From the NCBI GenBank assembly GCA_016000195.1, contig JAECRO010000001.1:1-64000 (forward strand): a stretch of DNA of 64,000 bases, given 5' to 3'. The translations under genes were made by a program, and so were the position numbers. The DNA is from Burkholderiales bacterium. GTDB lineage: Bacteria > Pseudomonadota > Gammaproteobacteria > Burkholderiales > Burkholderiaceae_C. The notes under the pieces were generated by a model. It saw only the letters and a list, made by a program, of their open reading frames with translations, ran no database searches and was not told where the DNA came from. This document shows, piece after piece, positions 56,162-64,000 of this stretch (position 1 is its first letter; the number at the start of each line of letters is the position of its first letter).

Positions 56162-57892
56162 TCAGGCCGCTGACTTTTCAGGAGGCAGCGGGGTATTGGC
56201 TGCGGCTTCAGGCGCTGCCGCTGGTGCGGCTGGTGTTGTGATTGCCTGAGCCACCACCGGTGCTGCGGCTTCAGCGGCGGGGGCGGTTTCTGCCGTCGTG
56301 TTTTTCACGGCCAGCAGCACTGGTTTTGCCGCCGGTTTTGATTCCGTGGCGGTGAATGCGTCCGCTGGCGCCATGGGTTCTGCCTTGACAGCGGGTTTTT
56401 CAACCGCATCAGGCGTCAGCGTGGCGACTGGCTCGGTGGCCGCGGTTGATTTGTTCCTGGCTATCTTTGCCTCGGTGCGTGGAATGGCGACCGGTTTTTC
56501 AGCTTCAGCCGGCGCTGCTTCTGCCGATGCTTCAACGGTCATCGGTGCGGCTGCCTTGGCTGCCTTCGATGGTTTTGCTACTTTTTTTGTAGCAATAAGT
56601 GCTTGCTCCGACTGCGCAAGGGGTTTGTTATGTTCAAGAATGAAGGTTTTTACCGCCGGATAGACAACATCGCGCCAGCGCCGGCCGCTGAAGATGCCGT
56701 AATGGCCCGCACCCTTGGCTTCCAGGTGCGTTTTTTGTCCTTGCGTCACGCCGCTGCACATATCAAGTGCCGCACGGGTCTGGCCTGAGCCCGAGATGTC
56801 GTCAAGCTCACCTTCCACCGTCATCACGGCGGTGGTCGTGATGTCGCCGGGTTTCACGCGCTCAAGCTTGCCGTCTGCCGACATCACATCCCAGGTGCCA
56901 TTGACCAGTTTGAAATCCTGGAACACGGTTTTGATGGTTTCCAGGTAGTAGTCCGCATCCATGTCGAGGACGGCGTTGTACTCATCGTAGAACTTGCGGT
57001 GCGCTTCCGTGCTGGCGTCGTCGCCCTTGATCAGGTTCTTGAAGTAGTCGTAGTGGCTGCTGGCATGCCGGTCAGGGTTCATGGCCACGAAGCCGGTATG
57101 CTGCAGGAAGCCGGGGTAGACACGCCGGCCTTTGCCCGGAAAGCTGGCCGGGACGCGGTAAATCACATTGTTTTCAAACCATTCGAAAGGTTTGTTCGTC
57201 GCCAGGTTATTCACGGAGGTTGGCGACAGGCGGGCATCAATCGGGCCGCCCATCATGACCATGGACAGCGGGGTTTTTTCGCCACGCGATGCCATCAGCG
57301 AAATGGCTGCAAACACCGGCACGGTTGGCTGGCAAACGCTGACGACGTGGCAGTTGCCATACCTGCCCTGCAGGTGGCGGATGAATTCCTGCACATAGTT
57401 GACGTAGTCGTCAAGGTGAAAAGCACCGTTGGACAAGGGCACGTTGCGGGCGTTCTTCCAGTCGGTGATGTAGACCTTGTGGTCCTTGAGCATCGTTTTG
57501 ACGGTATCGCGCAGCAAGGTCGAGTAGTGGCCCGACAAGGGCGCCACGACCAGTACGGCAGGCTGGTTCTTGAGCTGTGTCAGGGTCGCCGAATCATCGG
57601 TAAAGCGTTTGAAGCGGCGCAGTTCGCAAAAAGGCTTGTCAACTTCAACGCGTTCATGAATCGCCAGACTGACGCCATCCTTGTCAACATCGACCTGATG
57701 AATATCGAAGGATGGCTTTTCGTAGTCCTTGCCGAGCCGGTACATCAGGCTGTAGCCTGCGGACACGCGCTGGGACAGTGGCGTTTTACCGATGGGCGAC
57801 AGGGAACTGCTGTAAAGTTTTGCAGCGGCCTGCGCAAAGTCAACAAACGGTTCCATCAGGCTACGCTGGGATTCATAGAGTTGGTACAGCAT
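56162..57892 (-). CDS. phaZ: Intracellular PHB depolymerase (PhaZ)
   Basis: Mobilises stored polyhydroxybutyrate. The 576-residue protein has the catalytic core to about residue 420, including YITDWKNAR and the cysteine nucleophile Cys187 in VSVCQPTVPVF, as in Cupriavidus-type i-PhaZ. After the core comes a ~150-residue Ala/Pro/Glu/Lys-rich tail that such enzymes normally lack, and the junction (AQSEQALIATKK) is encoded by a repeat copy. A TTGCAGTGCAA palindrome upstream suggests PhaR-type control. An rnfB-like gene and a kinase lie downstream on the same strand. Confidence 0.93.
   Translation of the reverse strand: MLYQLYESQRSLMEPFVDFAQAAAKLYSSSLSPIGKTPLSQRVSAGYSLMYRLGKDYEKPSFDIHQVDVDKDGVSLAIHERVEVDKPFCELRRFKRFTDDSATLTQLKNQPAVLVVAPLSGHYSTLLRDTVKTMLKDHKVYITDWKNARNVPLSNGAFHLDDYVNYVQEFIRHLQGRYGNCHVVSVCQPTVPVFAAISLMASRGEKTPLSMVMMGGPIDARLSPTSVNNLATNKPFEWFENNVIYRVPASFPGKGRRVYPGFLQHTGFVAMNPDRHASSHYDYFKNLIKGDDASTEAHRKFYDEYNAVLDMDADYYLETIKTVFQDFKLVNGTWDVMSADGKLERVKPGDITTTAVMTVEGELDDISGSGQTRAALDMCSGVTQGQKTHLEAKGAGHYGIFSGRRWRDVVYPAVKTFILEHNKPLAQSEQALIATKKVAKPSKAAKAAAPMTVEASAEAAPAEAEKPVAIPRTEAKIARNKSTAATEPVATLTPDAVEKPAVKAEPMAPADAFTATESKPAAKPVLLAVKNTTAETAPAAEAAAPVVAQAITTPAAPAAAPEAAANTPLPPEKSAA
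56576..56623 (+). repeat. Dispersed repeat, copy 10, inside phaZ
   Basis: Plus orientation, antisense to the gene: GCTACTTTTTTTGTAGC then AGTGCTTGCTCCGACTGCGCAAGG. It sits at about residues 424-439 of PhaZ, exactly at the core/tail boundary. Confidence 0.75.
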
Positions 57893-58233
57893 GGGAATGA
57901 ACCTTTTTTTTTGGGGTAAAACTTTTAAAAAACGAAATATGTTGCAGTGCAATATAACAGGCGCCAGCGCTTGGCAACTAGTGATCACTAGCGGGTTTTC
58001 AAGCTTTTTTACAATTATTACGCTGAAGTTATTCCCCGTGCGAGGGATAAGGACGCGCTTGCCTGTTCACGGCTATGGTAGGCCATTCGAGAATTTTTTC
58101 TGCGTATTGCTGGCGCTTCACAATCGGAATGCCTGTGCTTGCCCGCCAGGAAATGGCTGTATTAAAGAAGTCGACAATCCTGCATTCCCCGCATTAAGCA
58201 AAACTTTCCCTACCCATCTTTACAGGACAAACA
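57893..58233. other. Divergent gap between phaZ and dodA-like gene
   Basis: The 341 bp hold the phaZ leader and the TGCA palindrome near 57942. Frames here are short and without support. A TACAGGACA stretch before 58234 is the likely ribosome region of the dioxygenase. Confidence 0.5.
57939..57957. promoter_or_regulatory. TTGCAGTGCAA palindrome upstream of phaZ
   Basis: A near-perfect dyad centred on TTGCAGTGCAA, about 50 bp before the phaZ start, resembling TGC-rich PhaR targets and the core of the palindrome at 15417-15451. Its function is inferred. Confidence 0.5.
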
Positions 58234-59088
58234 ATGCTCACGACACCTGATGCTGCCGCGCTTGACCAGCTGCCGTCCCTGAAAAAATCCGACAGGATGC
58301 CGGTGTTGTTCATGGGTCATGGCAGTCCCATGAATGCCCTTGGCGACAATGAATACCGGCGTAGCTGGCAGGCACTGGGCGCTGAATTTGGCAGCAAGCA
58401 GCCCCGGCCGCAACTGATCTTGTGCATTTCGGCGCATTGGCTGACGCAAGGCTGGTGGCTGACCGCCATGCCGCAGCCCAAAACCATCCACGACTTTGGC
58501 GGATTTCCGCAGGAGCTGTTTGATGAGCAGTACCCGGCGCCCGGCGATCCGCTGGCAGCCCAGGCGATCAGCCTGCTGGTCAGGCAGCGCGAATCCCTGC
58601 CGCTGGGGCTCGATGTGGGCGAGTGGGGGCTGGACCACGGCGCCTGGTCGGTGCTCAAGCCCATGTTTCCCGGGGCCGACATTCCGGTCATCCAGCTCAG
58701 CATGGACTATGCGCGCGCGCCTGAAGACCACTATGCGCTGGCAAAACAGCTCAAGGCCCTGCGCAACCGGGGCGTGCTGATCGTTGCCAGCGGCAATATC
58801 GTGCATAACCTGCGCCAGATGCAGCGTGGCGCCGAGGGCAACCAGGCCTATGACTGGGCGCTGGAGTTTGACCAGACGATTGGCGGCTATGTCCAGCAAG
58901 GCAATCTGGATGCCCTGCAGAATTTCCAGAAATTGGGCTCTCTGGCCAAAATGGCCCATCCCACCCATGAGCATTATTTGCCGCTTCTTTATGCCGCAGG
59001 GGCAGTTGATGCAAGGGAGCCGATGCGATTTTTGAACACCAGCTTTCAGGGCGGCTCGATTTCCATGCGCTCAATGGTCTGGGGTTGA
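58234..59088 (+). CDS. DODA-type extradiol dioxygenase, YgiD-like
   Basis: A 284-residue LigB-superfamily enzyme related to E. coli YgiD/4,5-DOPA dioxygenase. Metal ligands appear in MGHGSPMN (His29), ISAHW (His68) and LDHGAWS (His135), with a further conserved HPTHEHYLP (about His245/His247). The physiological substrate is unknown; YgiD-type enzymes are zinc/iron proteins found in many bacteria. It stands alone, divergent from phaZ and followed by repeat copy 11. Confidence 0.88.
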   Translation: MLTTPDAAALDQLPSLKKSDRMPVLFMGHGSPMNALGDNEYRRSWQALGAEFGSKQPRPQLILCISAHWLTQGWWLTAMPQPKTIHDFGGFPQELFDEQYPAPGDPLAAQAISLLVRQRESLPLGLDVGEWGLDHGAWSVLKPMFPGADIPVIQLSMDYARAPEDHYALAKQLKALRNRGVLIVASGNIVHNLRQMQRGAEGNQAYDWALEFDQTIGGYVQQGNLDALQNFQKLGSLAKMAHPTHEHYLPLLYAAGAVDAREPMRFLNTSFQGGSISMRSMVWG

Positions 59089-59097
59089 GGTCATTTT

Positions 59098-59143
59098 GCT
59101 ATCAAAAATATAGCTGCATACGCATACAAGCCGTGCGCAATAG
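59098..59143 (+). repeat. Dispersed double-hairpin repeat, copy 11
   Basis: Plus orientation: GCTATCAAAAATATAGC then CATACGCATACAAGCCGTGCGCAATAGG. It is intergenic, just after the dioxygenase stop. Confidence 0.8.
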
Positions 59144-59228
59144 GCATAAAACACCCATAAGCTGGTGAAAAATGCCGGTCAACCCTGTGACCGGCACGCC
59201 ACGGATTGCAGGTCTTCCAGTCGGCATG

Positions 59229-59255
59229 AAAATAGCCGCTCAAAAGCGGCTATTT
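59229..59255. terminator. Bidirectional hairpin between dioxygenase and SWIB gene
   Basis: AAATAGCCGCT-CAAA-AGCGGCTATTT is a perfect 11-bp stem between convergent genes, with A and T runs at its ends. Confidence 0.8.
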
Positions 59256-59283
59256 GACAGGCGTGAAACCTCTTTAAAACACG

Positions 59284-59700
59284 TTATTTAACGTGTTTGC
59301 CGATCAGGCCGGCCATCTCGAACATCGACACCTGCGGCTTGCCAAAGACGGCCAGCAATTTTGCGTCAGCGTTGATCATGCGCTTGTTGGCCTGGTCCTG
59401 CAGGTTGTTGGCCTTGATATAGACCCACAGCTTGCTGACAATTTCAGTGCGTGGCAAAGGCTTGTCGCCCACCACGGCAGACAATTCGGGGCTCAAGGTC
59501 AGCGCTTTCATGAAGGCTGGGTTCGGGGTGCGCTTTTTGGCCGGGGCAGCTGCTGTCTTTGCTGCCGATTTTTCAGTAGCGACGTCCTTGGCAGGTGCTG
59601 GAGTTTTGGCCGCGGCCGTTTTGGCTGGAGCCGCTTTTTTTGCGGCGACAGTTTTTTCCGGGGCCGCTTTTTTTGCAGGCGCTTTTTTCGCAGTTGCCAT
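59284..59700 (-). CDS. SWIB-domain protein with histone H1-like tail
   Basis: A 138-residue protein. The first ~55 residues are an Ala/Lys/Pro low-complexity arm (AKKAPAKKAAPEKT) like H1-type nucleoid proteins; the rest is a SWIB/MDM2 domain (PNPAFMKALTLSPELSAVVG, EIVSKLWVYIKANNLQD). Small SWIB proteins of this kind are common in Burkholderiales and Chlamydiae, probably DNA/RNA compaction factors. The slippery Ala/Lys coding repeats are prone to length variation. Confidence 0.88.
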   Translation of the reverse strand: MATAKKAPAKKAAPEKTVAAKKAAPAKTAAAKTPAPAKDVATEKSAAKTAAAPAKKRTPNPAFMKALTLSPELSAVVGDKPLPRTEIVSKLWVYIKANNLQDQANKRMINADAKLLAVFGKPQVSMFEMAGLIGKHVK

Positions 59701-59939
59701 GATTGATTCCTTCTAGACAGTTGACAAATCGCCATGGGAAGATCAACTTCGCCATGGCTTAGCGCATGCTACTGGAGAAAATCCTGTTTGAACGCAGCAA
59801 AAGACATTATTTCCGGCGTCTTGTGGCAGATTTACCCCTGAAAATCAAAAAATCACGCCCTGGCGTCTTGCCGTACCTCATGGTGCAGTCCGCGCGCCTG
59901 GAAAATACCCGGATACCCACTCCTGAAAATGAACCAAAA

Positions 59940-60452
59940 ATGACCCAGACCGCTTCGCTTTCATTCGCCACCTGTGATCTTTGTGATGCCCACAAAAACG
60001 ACACCACCGGCCAGTTTCAGGTGCTGCCGCCGGTTTTCAGGGACTTTGGCGCCGTCCGAAAATTCAGCGGTCCGGTGGTTACGGTCAAGTGCTTTGAAGA
60101 CAATTCGCTGGTCAAGGCTGCAGTGGACTCGCCTGGCGAGGGCCGTATATTGGTCGTCGATGGCGGAGCATCATTGCGCCGTGCCTTGCTGGGCGGCAAC
60201 CTGGGCGCTGCGGCGGCCAGGAACGGCTGGGCTGGTGTCGTGATTGACGGCTGCGTCCGCGATGTCGCCGAACTGGCGCAGTGCAGCACCGGCATACGGG
60301 CGCTTGCCGCCATGCCATTGCCTACCGAAAAGCGTCAGGAAGGACAGCGCGACATTGCAGTCCAGCTGCAGGGCGTGTGGGTACGTCCGGGCGACTGGCT
60401 CTATGCCGATGAAGATGGCATGGTGCTCATGGCACCGCCACTCACGGCTTGA
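59940..60452 (+). CDS. rraA: RraA-family protein (RNase E regulator-like)
   Basis: A 170-residue trimeric-barrel protein of the RraA/MenG-like family. FATCDLCDAHK starts it, followed by FRDFGAVRKFSGPVVTVKCFED, the GGxxRxA-type VVDGGASLRRALLGGNLG and the VIDGCVRDVAEL segment. In E. coli RraA inhibits RNase E; many homologues are instead aldolases (4-hydroxy-4-methyl-2-oxoglutarate). The frame is open upstream but MTQTASLSF fits the family start. Confidence 0.88.
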   Translation: MTQTASLSFATCDLCDAHKNDTTGQFQVLPPVFRDFGAVRKFSGPVVTVKCFEDNSLVKAAVDSPGEGRILVVDGGASLRRALLGGNLGAAAARNGWAGVVIDGCVRDVAELAQCSTGIRALAAMPLPTEKRQEGQRDIAVQLQGVWVRPGDWLYADEDGMVLMAPPLTA

Positions 60453-60550
60453 GCCGGAGTTGATAAACGCACCGTCTCAACTGCTCAGGCCCCTGTAGAA
60501 ACGCTGCGTTCCAGTCAGAACAGCGGTGCCTGAAGCGGCAAGAAAATAAG

Positions 60551-60725
60551 GTGTCTGCGAATGCCGCCGGACCGTCATCCTGAACCGGGGTTCAGGTGGG
60601 CGAGGGCAGTCAGGCTTCGGGTTCGTCTGACGCGAGACGATCACACCAGCCTGACAATTTACCAAGCCCGTGCTCGTGGAGCATTGGTTCAAGGAAATAT
60701 AAAGCCCAGCGCGCACCGCAGACGA
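60551..60725 (-). ncRNA. ssrS: 6S RNA
   Basis: Directly downstream of zapA on the same strand, as in many beta/gammaproteobacteria. The ends pair as a closing stem GTCTGCG (60723-60717) with CGCAGAC (60559-60553). The 3' side carries the CACCTGAACC..GGTTCAGG hairpin and the GGTCCGGCGGCATTCGCAG segment homologous to E. coli 6S, and the 5' side the TTTCCTTGAACC element. A minus-strand TACAAT -10 box at 60735-60730 puts the start at about 60723. 6S RNA binds the RNA polymerase sigma-70 holoenzyme in stationary phase. It was found by eye; boundaries are within a few bases. Confidence 0.85.
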
Positions 60726-60777
60726 TTCAATTGTAGGCCTATACGCCGGGTCCGCTGCCGGGCGGCAGGCCAAAAAA

Positions 60778-61110
60778 TCAATGGGCGGGATTTTCGCTGG
60801 CCAGTGCCGCATCGAGCCTTTGAAGCAAGGCTTCGAGCTGGGCATGCGCGCTTTCACTGGCCGTGTCTGGCGCTTCTGCGGCCTGGTCTGCCTCCTGTTG
60901 CAGCACCGGGGCAGGCTCCTGCAATTGGTAGGCCAGGTTCAGGGCTGCCAGCACGGCAATGCGGTCGCGCGCCTTGACTTTTCCGGCATCGCGGATCTTG
61001 CACATGGCCGAATCCACCGTACGAACGGCTTCGAGCAGGCGGGTTTCGCTGTTTTCCGGGCAGCCCAGCATGTAGTTCTGCCCCATGATCTGTACTTCCA
61101 GCTGTTTCAT
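60778..61110 (-). CDS. zapA: Cell division protein ZapA
   Basis: A 110-residue FtsZ-bundling protein. MKQLEVQIMGQNYMLGCPENSETRLLEA (family N terminus) precedes a long helix with RDRIAVLAALNLAYQL. The C-terminal half is Ala/Glu-rich and longer than in E. coli. Its start overlaps the stop of the upstream ZapB-like gene (ATGA), and 6S RNA follows. Identification by N-terminal pattern and neighbourhood is firm. Confidence 0.93.
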   Translation of the reverse strand: MKQLEVQIMGQNYMLGCPENSETRLLEAVRTVDSAMCKIRDAGKVKARDRIAVLAALNLAYQLQEPAPVLQQEADQAAEAPDTASESAHAQLEALLQRLDAALASENPAH

Positions 61111-61355
61111 CGCGCAGGGCCCACGGGTGTATTGAGAACGGAATCGGTGCTTTCGGGCAGGCGTTCAATCAGGGCATCCACGCGGGCGCGCGCGGCGCTC
61201 AGCCGTGACCTGAGCGAATCTCGCTCCAGCTTCAGGATGCTGACCTGTTCGCCCAGTTGCATGTTGCTGCGCTGCAATTCCTCGTAGCGCAGCAGGAGTT
61301 GCTCTACGCGTTTGGTAATTTGGTCGATTTGATTGACTTGGTTTTGGTTCGACAT
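61107..61355 (-). CDS. ZapB-like coiled-coil protein
   Basis: An 82-residue protein, almost entirely coiled coil (RVEQLLLRYEELQRSNMQLG and VSILKLERDSLRSRLSAARA), of the small ZapB/TIGR02449-type family encoded beside zapA. The ATG at 61355 was chosen over the long upstream frame because MSNQNQ gives a normal hydrophilic start and the rest overlaps the riboswitch leader. It probably assists ZapA in Z-ring organisation. Confidence 0.85.
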   Translation of the reverse strand: MSNQNQVNQIDQITKRVEQLLLRYEELQRSNMQLGEQVSILKLERDSLRSRLSAARARVDALIERLPESTDSVLNTPVGPAR

Positions 61356-61404
61356 GGCGATTCCGATTGTAGGGTTAGCAGCATTTTGCCGCGTAGAATG
61401 CCAC

Positions 61405-61690
61405 CTGTTGGTGCTCGCCGTGTGGTTCACACACTGCAGTTCAACGGGAAGCAGGAGGAAGTCAACGCCATGCGCGCCGGTCGAGCCGGTTTGCAAGCGC
61501 CGTGATTTCTAACCTGCGCTGCCCCCGCAACGGTAAACGGACGAATGCAGCGCCCTGGAATTCAGACCCAGGGCCGTATTCAGCTTTCATCATGAGCCAC
61601 TGAGCGTTTTGAACACGCGCTTGGGAAGGCGATGAGAGCAGTTCCGTCAGCCCGGATACCGGCCAACAAGGTGAACGCGTACGTCTTTTT
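61405..61690 (+). promoter_or_regulatory. Cobalamin (AdoCbl) riboswitch
   Basis: About 285 nt upstream of btuB. The core CTGCCCCCGCAACGGTAAACGG (61519-61540, split by a loop) and the B12 box GTCAGCCCGGATACCGGCC (about 61646-61664) are recognisable, with GGTGCTCG near the 5' end. It is expected to shut off btuB and the downstream cobB when cobalamin is plentiful. The 5' end is near a TAGAAT -10 box at 61394-61399, about 40 bp from the divergent zapB-like start. Confidence 0.92.
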
Positions 61691-61768
61691 TCAAAGGATT
61701 GGTGCGTTCGTAACGCTCATGCACTGGCGGGGAAGCCGGTGAGGGGATTTTGTTGATAGCTTGATCTG

Positions 61769-63589
61769 ATGAAAAATTGTATTTTTAATGTGCGCCTGGC
61801 TGTGCTGCCTTTGGCTCTGGCCGCTGCATTTCCGTCTTTTTCGCAAACGCAAACAGCGTCGCAACTCAGGGAAACCGTCGTCACCGCCACCCGCAGCGCC
61901 CAGCCGCTGAGTGATGTGGTCGCCGATGTGACCATCATTGACCGCGCGCTTATCGAGCGCAGTGGTGCTGCCGGGCTGGCCGATGTCCTGCAGCGCGTTC
62001 CCGGGATTGAAATGTCACGCAACGGCGGCCCTGGCGCCACCACCAGCGTGTTTCTGCGCGGCGCCGAGTCACGCTTCACGGCGGTCTATATCGACGGTGT
62101 GCGGGTGGATTCGCAAGCCACCGGCGGCGCGTCGTGGGAAAGCATTCCGCTGGCCTTGGTTGACCGGATTGAAGTGCTGCGCGGTCCGGCCGGCGCGGTG
62201 TATGGTTCGGACGCCCTCGGAGGCGTTATCCAGATTTTCACGAAACGCGGCGAAAACGGCTTTGCGCCGTTCGTCGGCATGGGCGTGGGAAGCCATAACA
62301 CGCGCAAGCTGGACGCCGGCTTCAGCGGCGCCAGCGGCGGCTTTGACTACGCGCTCGGGCTGGCGCATGAAAAAAGCGATGGCTTCAACGCCCGCACGGT
62401 GCCGACCCAAAATCCTGATTCTGACGGCTATAGCAGCCAGTCAGCCAACGTGCGGCTCGGTTTTCAGATCAACAAGGCGCAGCGCCTGGAAGCCACTTAC
62501 CTGACGAGCGAGATGGACTCCGGCTATGACAACGGCCTGGGCAAGGACGACCGCAATTTGCACAAGCTTCATGCGCTGGGCCTGAACTGGCAGGCGCAGT
62601 GGACCGATGCCTGGAGCACGCGCCTGTCGGTCAACGATTCGAGCGACCGCTATGAGTCCACGCCTTCGCCCTACCTGACGCTTACCCGGCTGCGCGGCTA
62701 CACCTTGCAAAATGAGTTCCGCCTGGGCACGCATCTCTTCACCGCCGCCCTGGAGCGCAAGGAAGACCATCTGGAAAATGCGCCCATCGACCAGGGACGT
62801 TCGCAGAATGCGGTGGCGCTGGGCTATGGTTTTACTGAAAAAAATCATACCGTCCAGCTGAATGTCCGGCATGACCAGGACAGCGAATTTGGCGGCAAGA
62901 CCACCGGCAGCGCCGCCTATGCCTACGCCTTCACGCCCGAATGGCGCGCATCGGCCTCGGCCGGCACGGCTTTCAGGGTGCCTACGCTGTACCAGCGCTT
63001 CAGCGAGTACGGCGTGGCGACGCTGGTGCCCGAGAGCAGCCGCAACCTGGAACTGGGCCTGCGCTGGTCGCAGGGCGCCAGCAGCGTCGGGCTGATGGCC
63101 TACCGGAACAAGGTCGATAACCTGATTAACTATGTCGGTGGCGCAGGCCCTTGCGCTTCACCGTGGGGCTGCTATTCCAACACGGCCCATGCCAGGTATT
63201 CAGGCGCCACGCTGACGGCATCGCATGCGGTCAATGGTGTCAATCTGGGCGCTTCGCTGGACCTGCAGAATCCGCGCGACCTGGACACCGGCAAGCAACT
63301 CGCCCGGCGCGCCAGGCAGCATGGCATGCTCACCGCCGACACGCGGGTGGGAAGCTGGCTGCTGGGCGCCGAAGCGCAGTTCTCGGGCAAGCGCTTTGAC
63401 GACGCCGCCAACACCAAAGTGCTCAGCGGCTACAGCCTGCTGAACCTGAACGCCAGCACGCCGCTCGCCAGGGACTGGACCTTGCTGGCCCGGGTGGACA
63501 ACCTGGCCGACAAGCAGTACGAACTGGCCCGCACCTATGCCACGGCGGGGCGTTCGTTCTACGTCGGCGTGAAGTGGGCGCCCCTGTAA
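61769..63589 (+). CDS. btuB: BtuB, TonB-dependent cobalamin receptor
   Basis: A 606-residue outer-membrane receptor: signal peptide (about 1-26), TonB box ETVVTATR, plug domain (PGIEMSRNGGPGATTSVFLRG, VDRIEVLRGPAGAVYGSDALGGVIQI) and a 22-strand barrel; the final strand ends YVGVKWAPL. Regulation by the upstream B12 riboswitch supports cobalamin/cobinamide as substrate. It is followed 2 bp later by cobB on the same strand. Confidence 0.95.
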   Translation: MKNCIFNVRLAVLPLALAAAFPSFSQTQTASQLRETVVTATRSAQPLSDVVADVTIIDRALIERSGAAGLADVLQRVPGIEMSRNGGPGATTSVFLRGAESRFTAVYIDGVRVDSQATGGASWESIPLALVDRIEVLRGPAGAVYGSDALGGVIQIFTKRGENGFAPFVGMGVGSHNTRKLDAGFSGASGGFDYALGLAHEKSDGFNARTVPTQNPDSDGYSSQSANVRLGFQINKAQRLEATYLTSEMDSGYDNGLGKDDRNLHKLHALGLNWQAQWTDAWSTRLSVNDSSDRYESTPSPYLTLTRLRGYTLQNEFRLGTHLFTAALERKEDHLENAPIDQGRSQNAVALGYGFTEKNHTVQLNVRHDQDSEFGGKTTGSAAYAYAFTPEWRASASAGTAFRVPTLYQRFSEYGVATLVPESSRNLELGLRWSQGASSVGLMAYRNKVDNLINYVGGAGPCASPWGCYSNTAHARYSGATLTASHAVNGVNLGASLDLQNPRDLDTGKQLARRARQHGMLTADTRVGSWLLGAEAQFSGKRFDDAANTKVLSGYSLLNLNASTPLARDWTLLARVDNLADKQYELARTYATAGRSFYVGVKWAPL

Positions 63590-63591
63590 GC

Positions 63592-64000
63592 ATGGCCCGC
63601 TGCCCCGCCATCCTCATCGCCGCCCCGGCTTCCGGCCAGGGCAAGACCACGGTCGCCTGCGCGCTGGCGCGGCTGCATGCGCGGCAGGGCCGGCGGGTGC
63701 GCGTCTTCAAGTGCGGACCGGACTTTCTGGACCCCTACTGGCTGACGCTGGCCAGCGGCGCGCCCGTGCATCAGCTTGATTTGTGGATGACCGGCGAAGC
63801 CGACTGCGCGCAACGCCTGCACGACGCCGCGCTTCAGGCCGACCTGATCATTGTCGAAGGCGTGATGGGGCTGTTTGACGGCCAGCCCAGCGCGGCCGAT
63901 CTGGCGCAGCGCTTCGGCTTGAAGGTGGTCGCGGTGATTGACGCCGGCGCCATGGCCGGAACCTTTGGCGCGCTGGCCTGGGGGTTGCAGCATTACCGGG
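63592..64000 (+). CDS. cobB: Cobyrinate a,c-diamide synthase, N-terminal part
   Basis: Begins ATG at 63592, 2 bp after btuB, and runs off the window. ARCPAILIAAPASGQGKTTVA (P-loop) and LIIVEGVMGLFDGQPSAADLA are the N-terminal CobB/CbiA pattern: ATP/glutamine-dependent amidation of cobyrinate. About 136 residues of an expected ~450 are seen. It is co-transcribed with btuB under the riboswitch, pointing to B12 salvage or synthesis. Confidence 0.88.
   Translation, partial: MARCPAILIAAPASGQGKTTVACALARLHARQGRRVRVFKCGPDFLDPYWLTLASGAPVHQLDLWMTGEADCAQRLHDAALQADLIIVEGVMGLFDGQPSAADLAQRFGLKVVAVIDAGAMAGTFGALAWGLQHYR

Noticed and set aside
59530-59700. Ala/Lys repeats in the SWIB gene as a CRISPR-like or tandem DNA repeat
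   Set aside because: The repetition is codon-level low complexity (AAKKAPAK) with no regular unit or spacers.

Overview
The window reads as a chromosome segment of a betaproteobacterium of the order Burkholderiales, most likely Comamonadaceae and Polaromonas-like. This rests on GC-rich coding sequence, the gene neighbourhoods (zapA followed by 6S RNA, rpsF-priB-rpsR-rplI-dnaB, prkA-yeaH-spoVR, clpS-clpA), two PHB-depolymerase-type enzymes, and a dispersed repeat of about 45-50 bp that I associate with this family. The genus is inference. I saw no rRNA, tRNA, CRISPR array or prophage.

Left end (1-8.3 kb): a decayed IS630-type transposase end lies beside an AT-richer pair for a pteridine reductase and a FolB-like aldolase. 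A tightly overlapping minus-strand run follows: panD, bioA, bioF, bioD, bioB and a cytochrome P450, which I read as a biotin/beta-alanine operon with a BioI-like pimelate-supplying P450. From 8.9 to 24.6 kb come housekeeping and stress genes: an RRM protein, a possible short RNA between two terminators, clpS-clpA, exonuclease I, trhO, a PHB-depolymerase-family esterase, a LapA-like membrane protein, tex, a GST, an IsdG-like monooxygenase and ahpC/ahpF.

Middle (24.6-43 kb): divergent ppsR/ppsA; a four-gene set (small membrane protein, TPR protein, DUF4212 subunit, sodium:solute symporter); the ribosomal/primosomal cluster rpsF-priB-rpsR-rplI and dnaB; an M14 lipoprotein peptidase; dusA; and the prkA-yeaH-spoVR stress operon, ending near an 11-G tract.

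Right part (43-52 kb): a propionyl-CoA/methylmalonyl-CoA operon (FCD regulator, mutase, MeaB GTPase, pccB, pccA, VOC protein) is interrupted by an oppositely oriented MazF-type toxin-antitoxin pair between pccB and pccA. From 52 to 64 kb come a hybrid sensor kinase overlapping an RnfB-like ferredoxin, an intracellular PHB depolymerase, a DODA dioxygenase, a SWIB/histone-like protein, an RraA protein, 6S RNA with zapA and a ZapB-like gene, and a cobalamin riboswitch driving btuB and a truncated cobB.

The metabolic parts fit together. The carboxylase needs biotin, supplied by the bio operon. The mutase needs B12, supplied by btuB/cobB. PHB mobilisation and PEP synthase point to carbon storage and acetyl/propionyl-CoA use. 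The most unusual signal is the dispersed hairpin repeat, 11 copies here. Two lie internally in frame in tex and pccA, one lies at the catalytic-core/tail junction of phaZ, and one encodes the last residues and stop of meaB.
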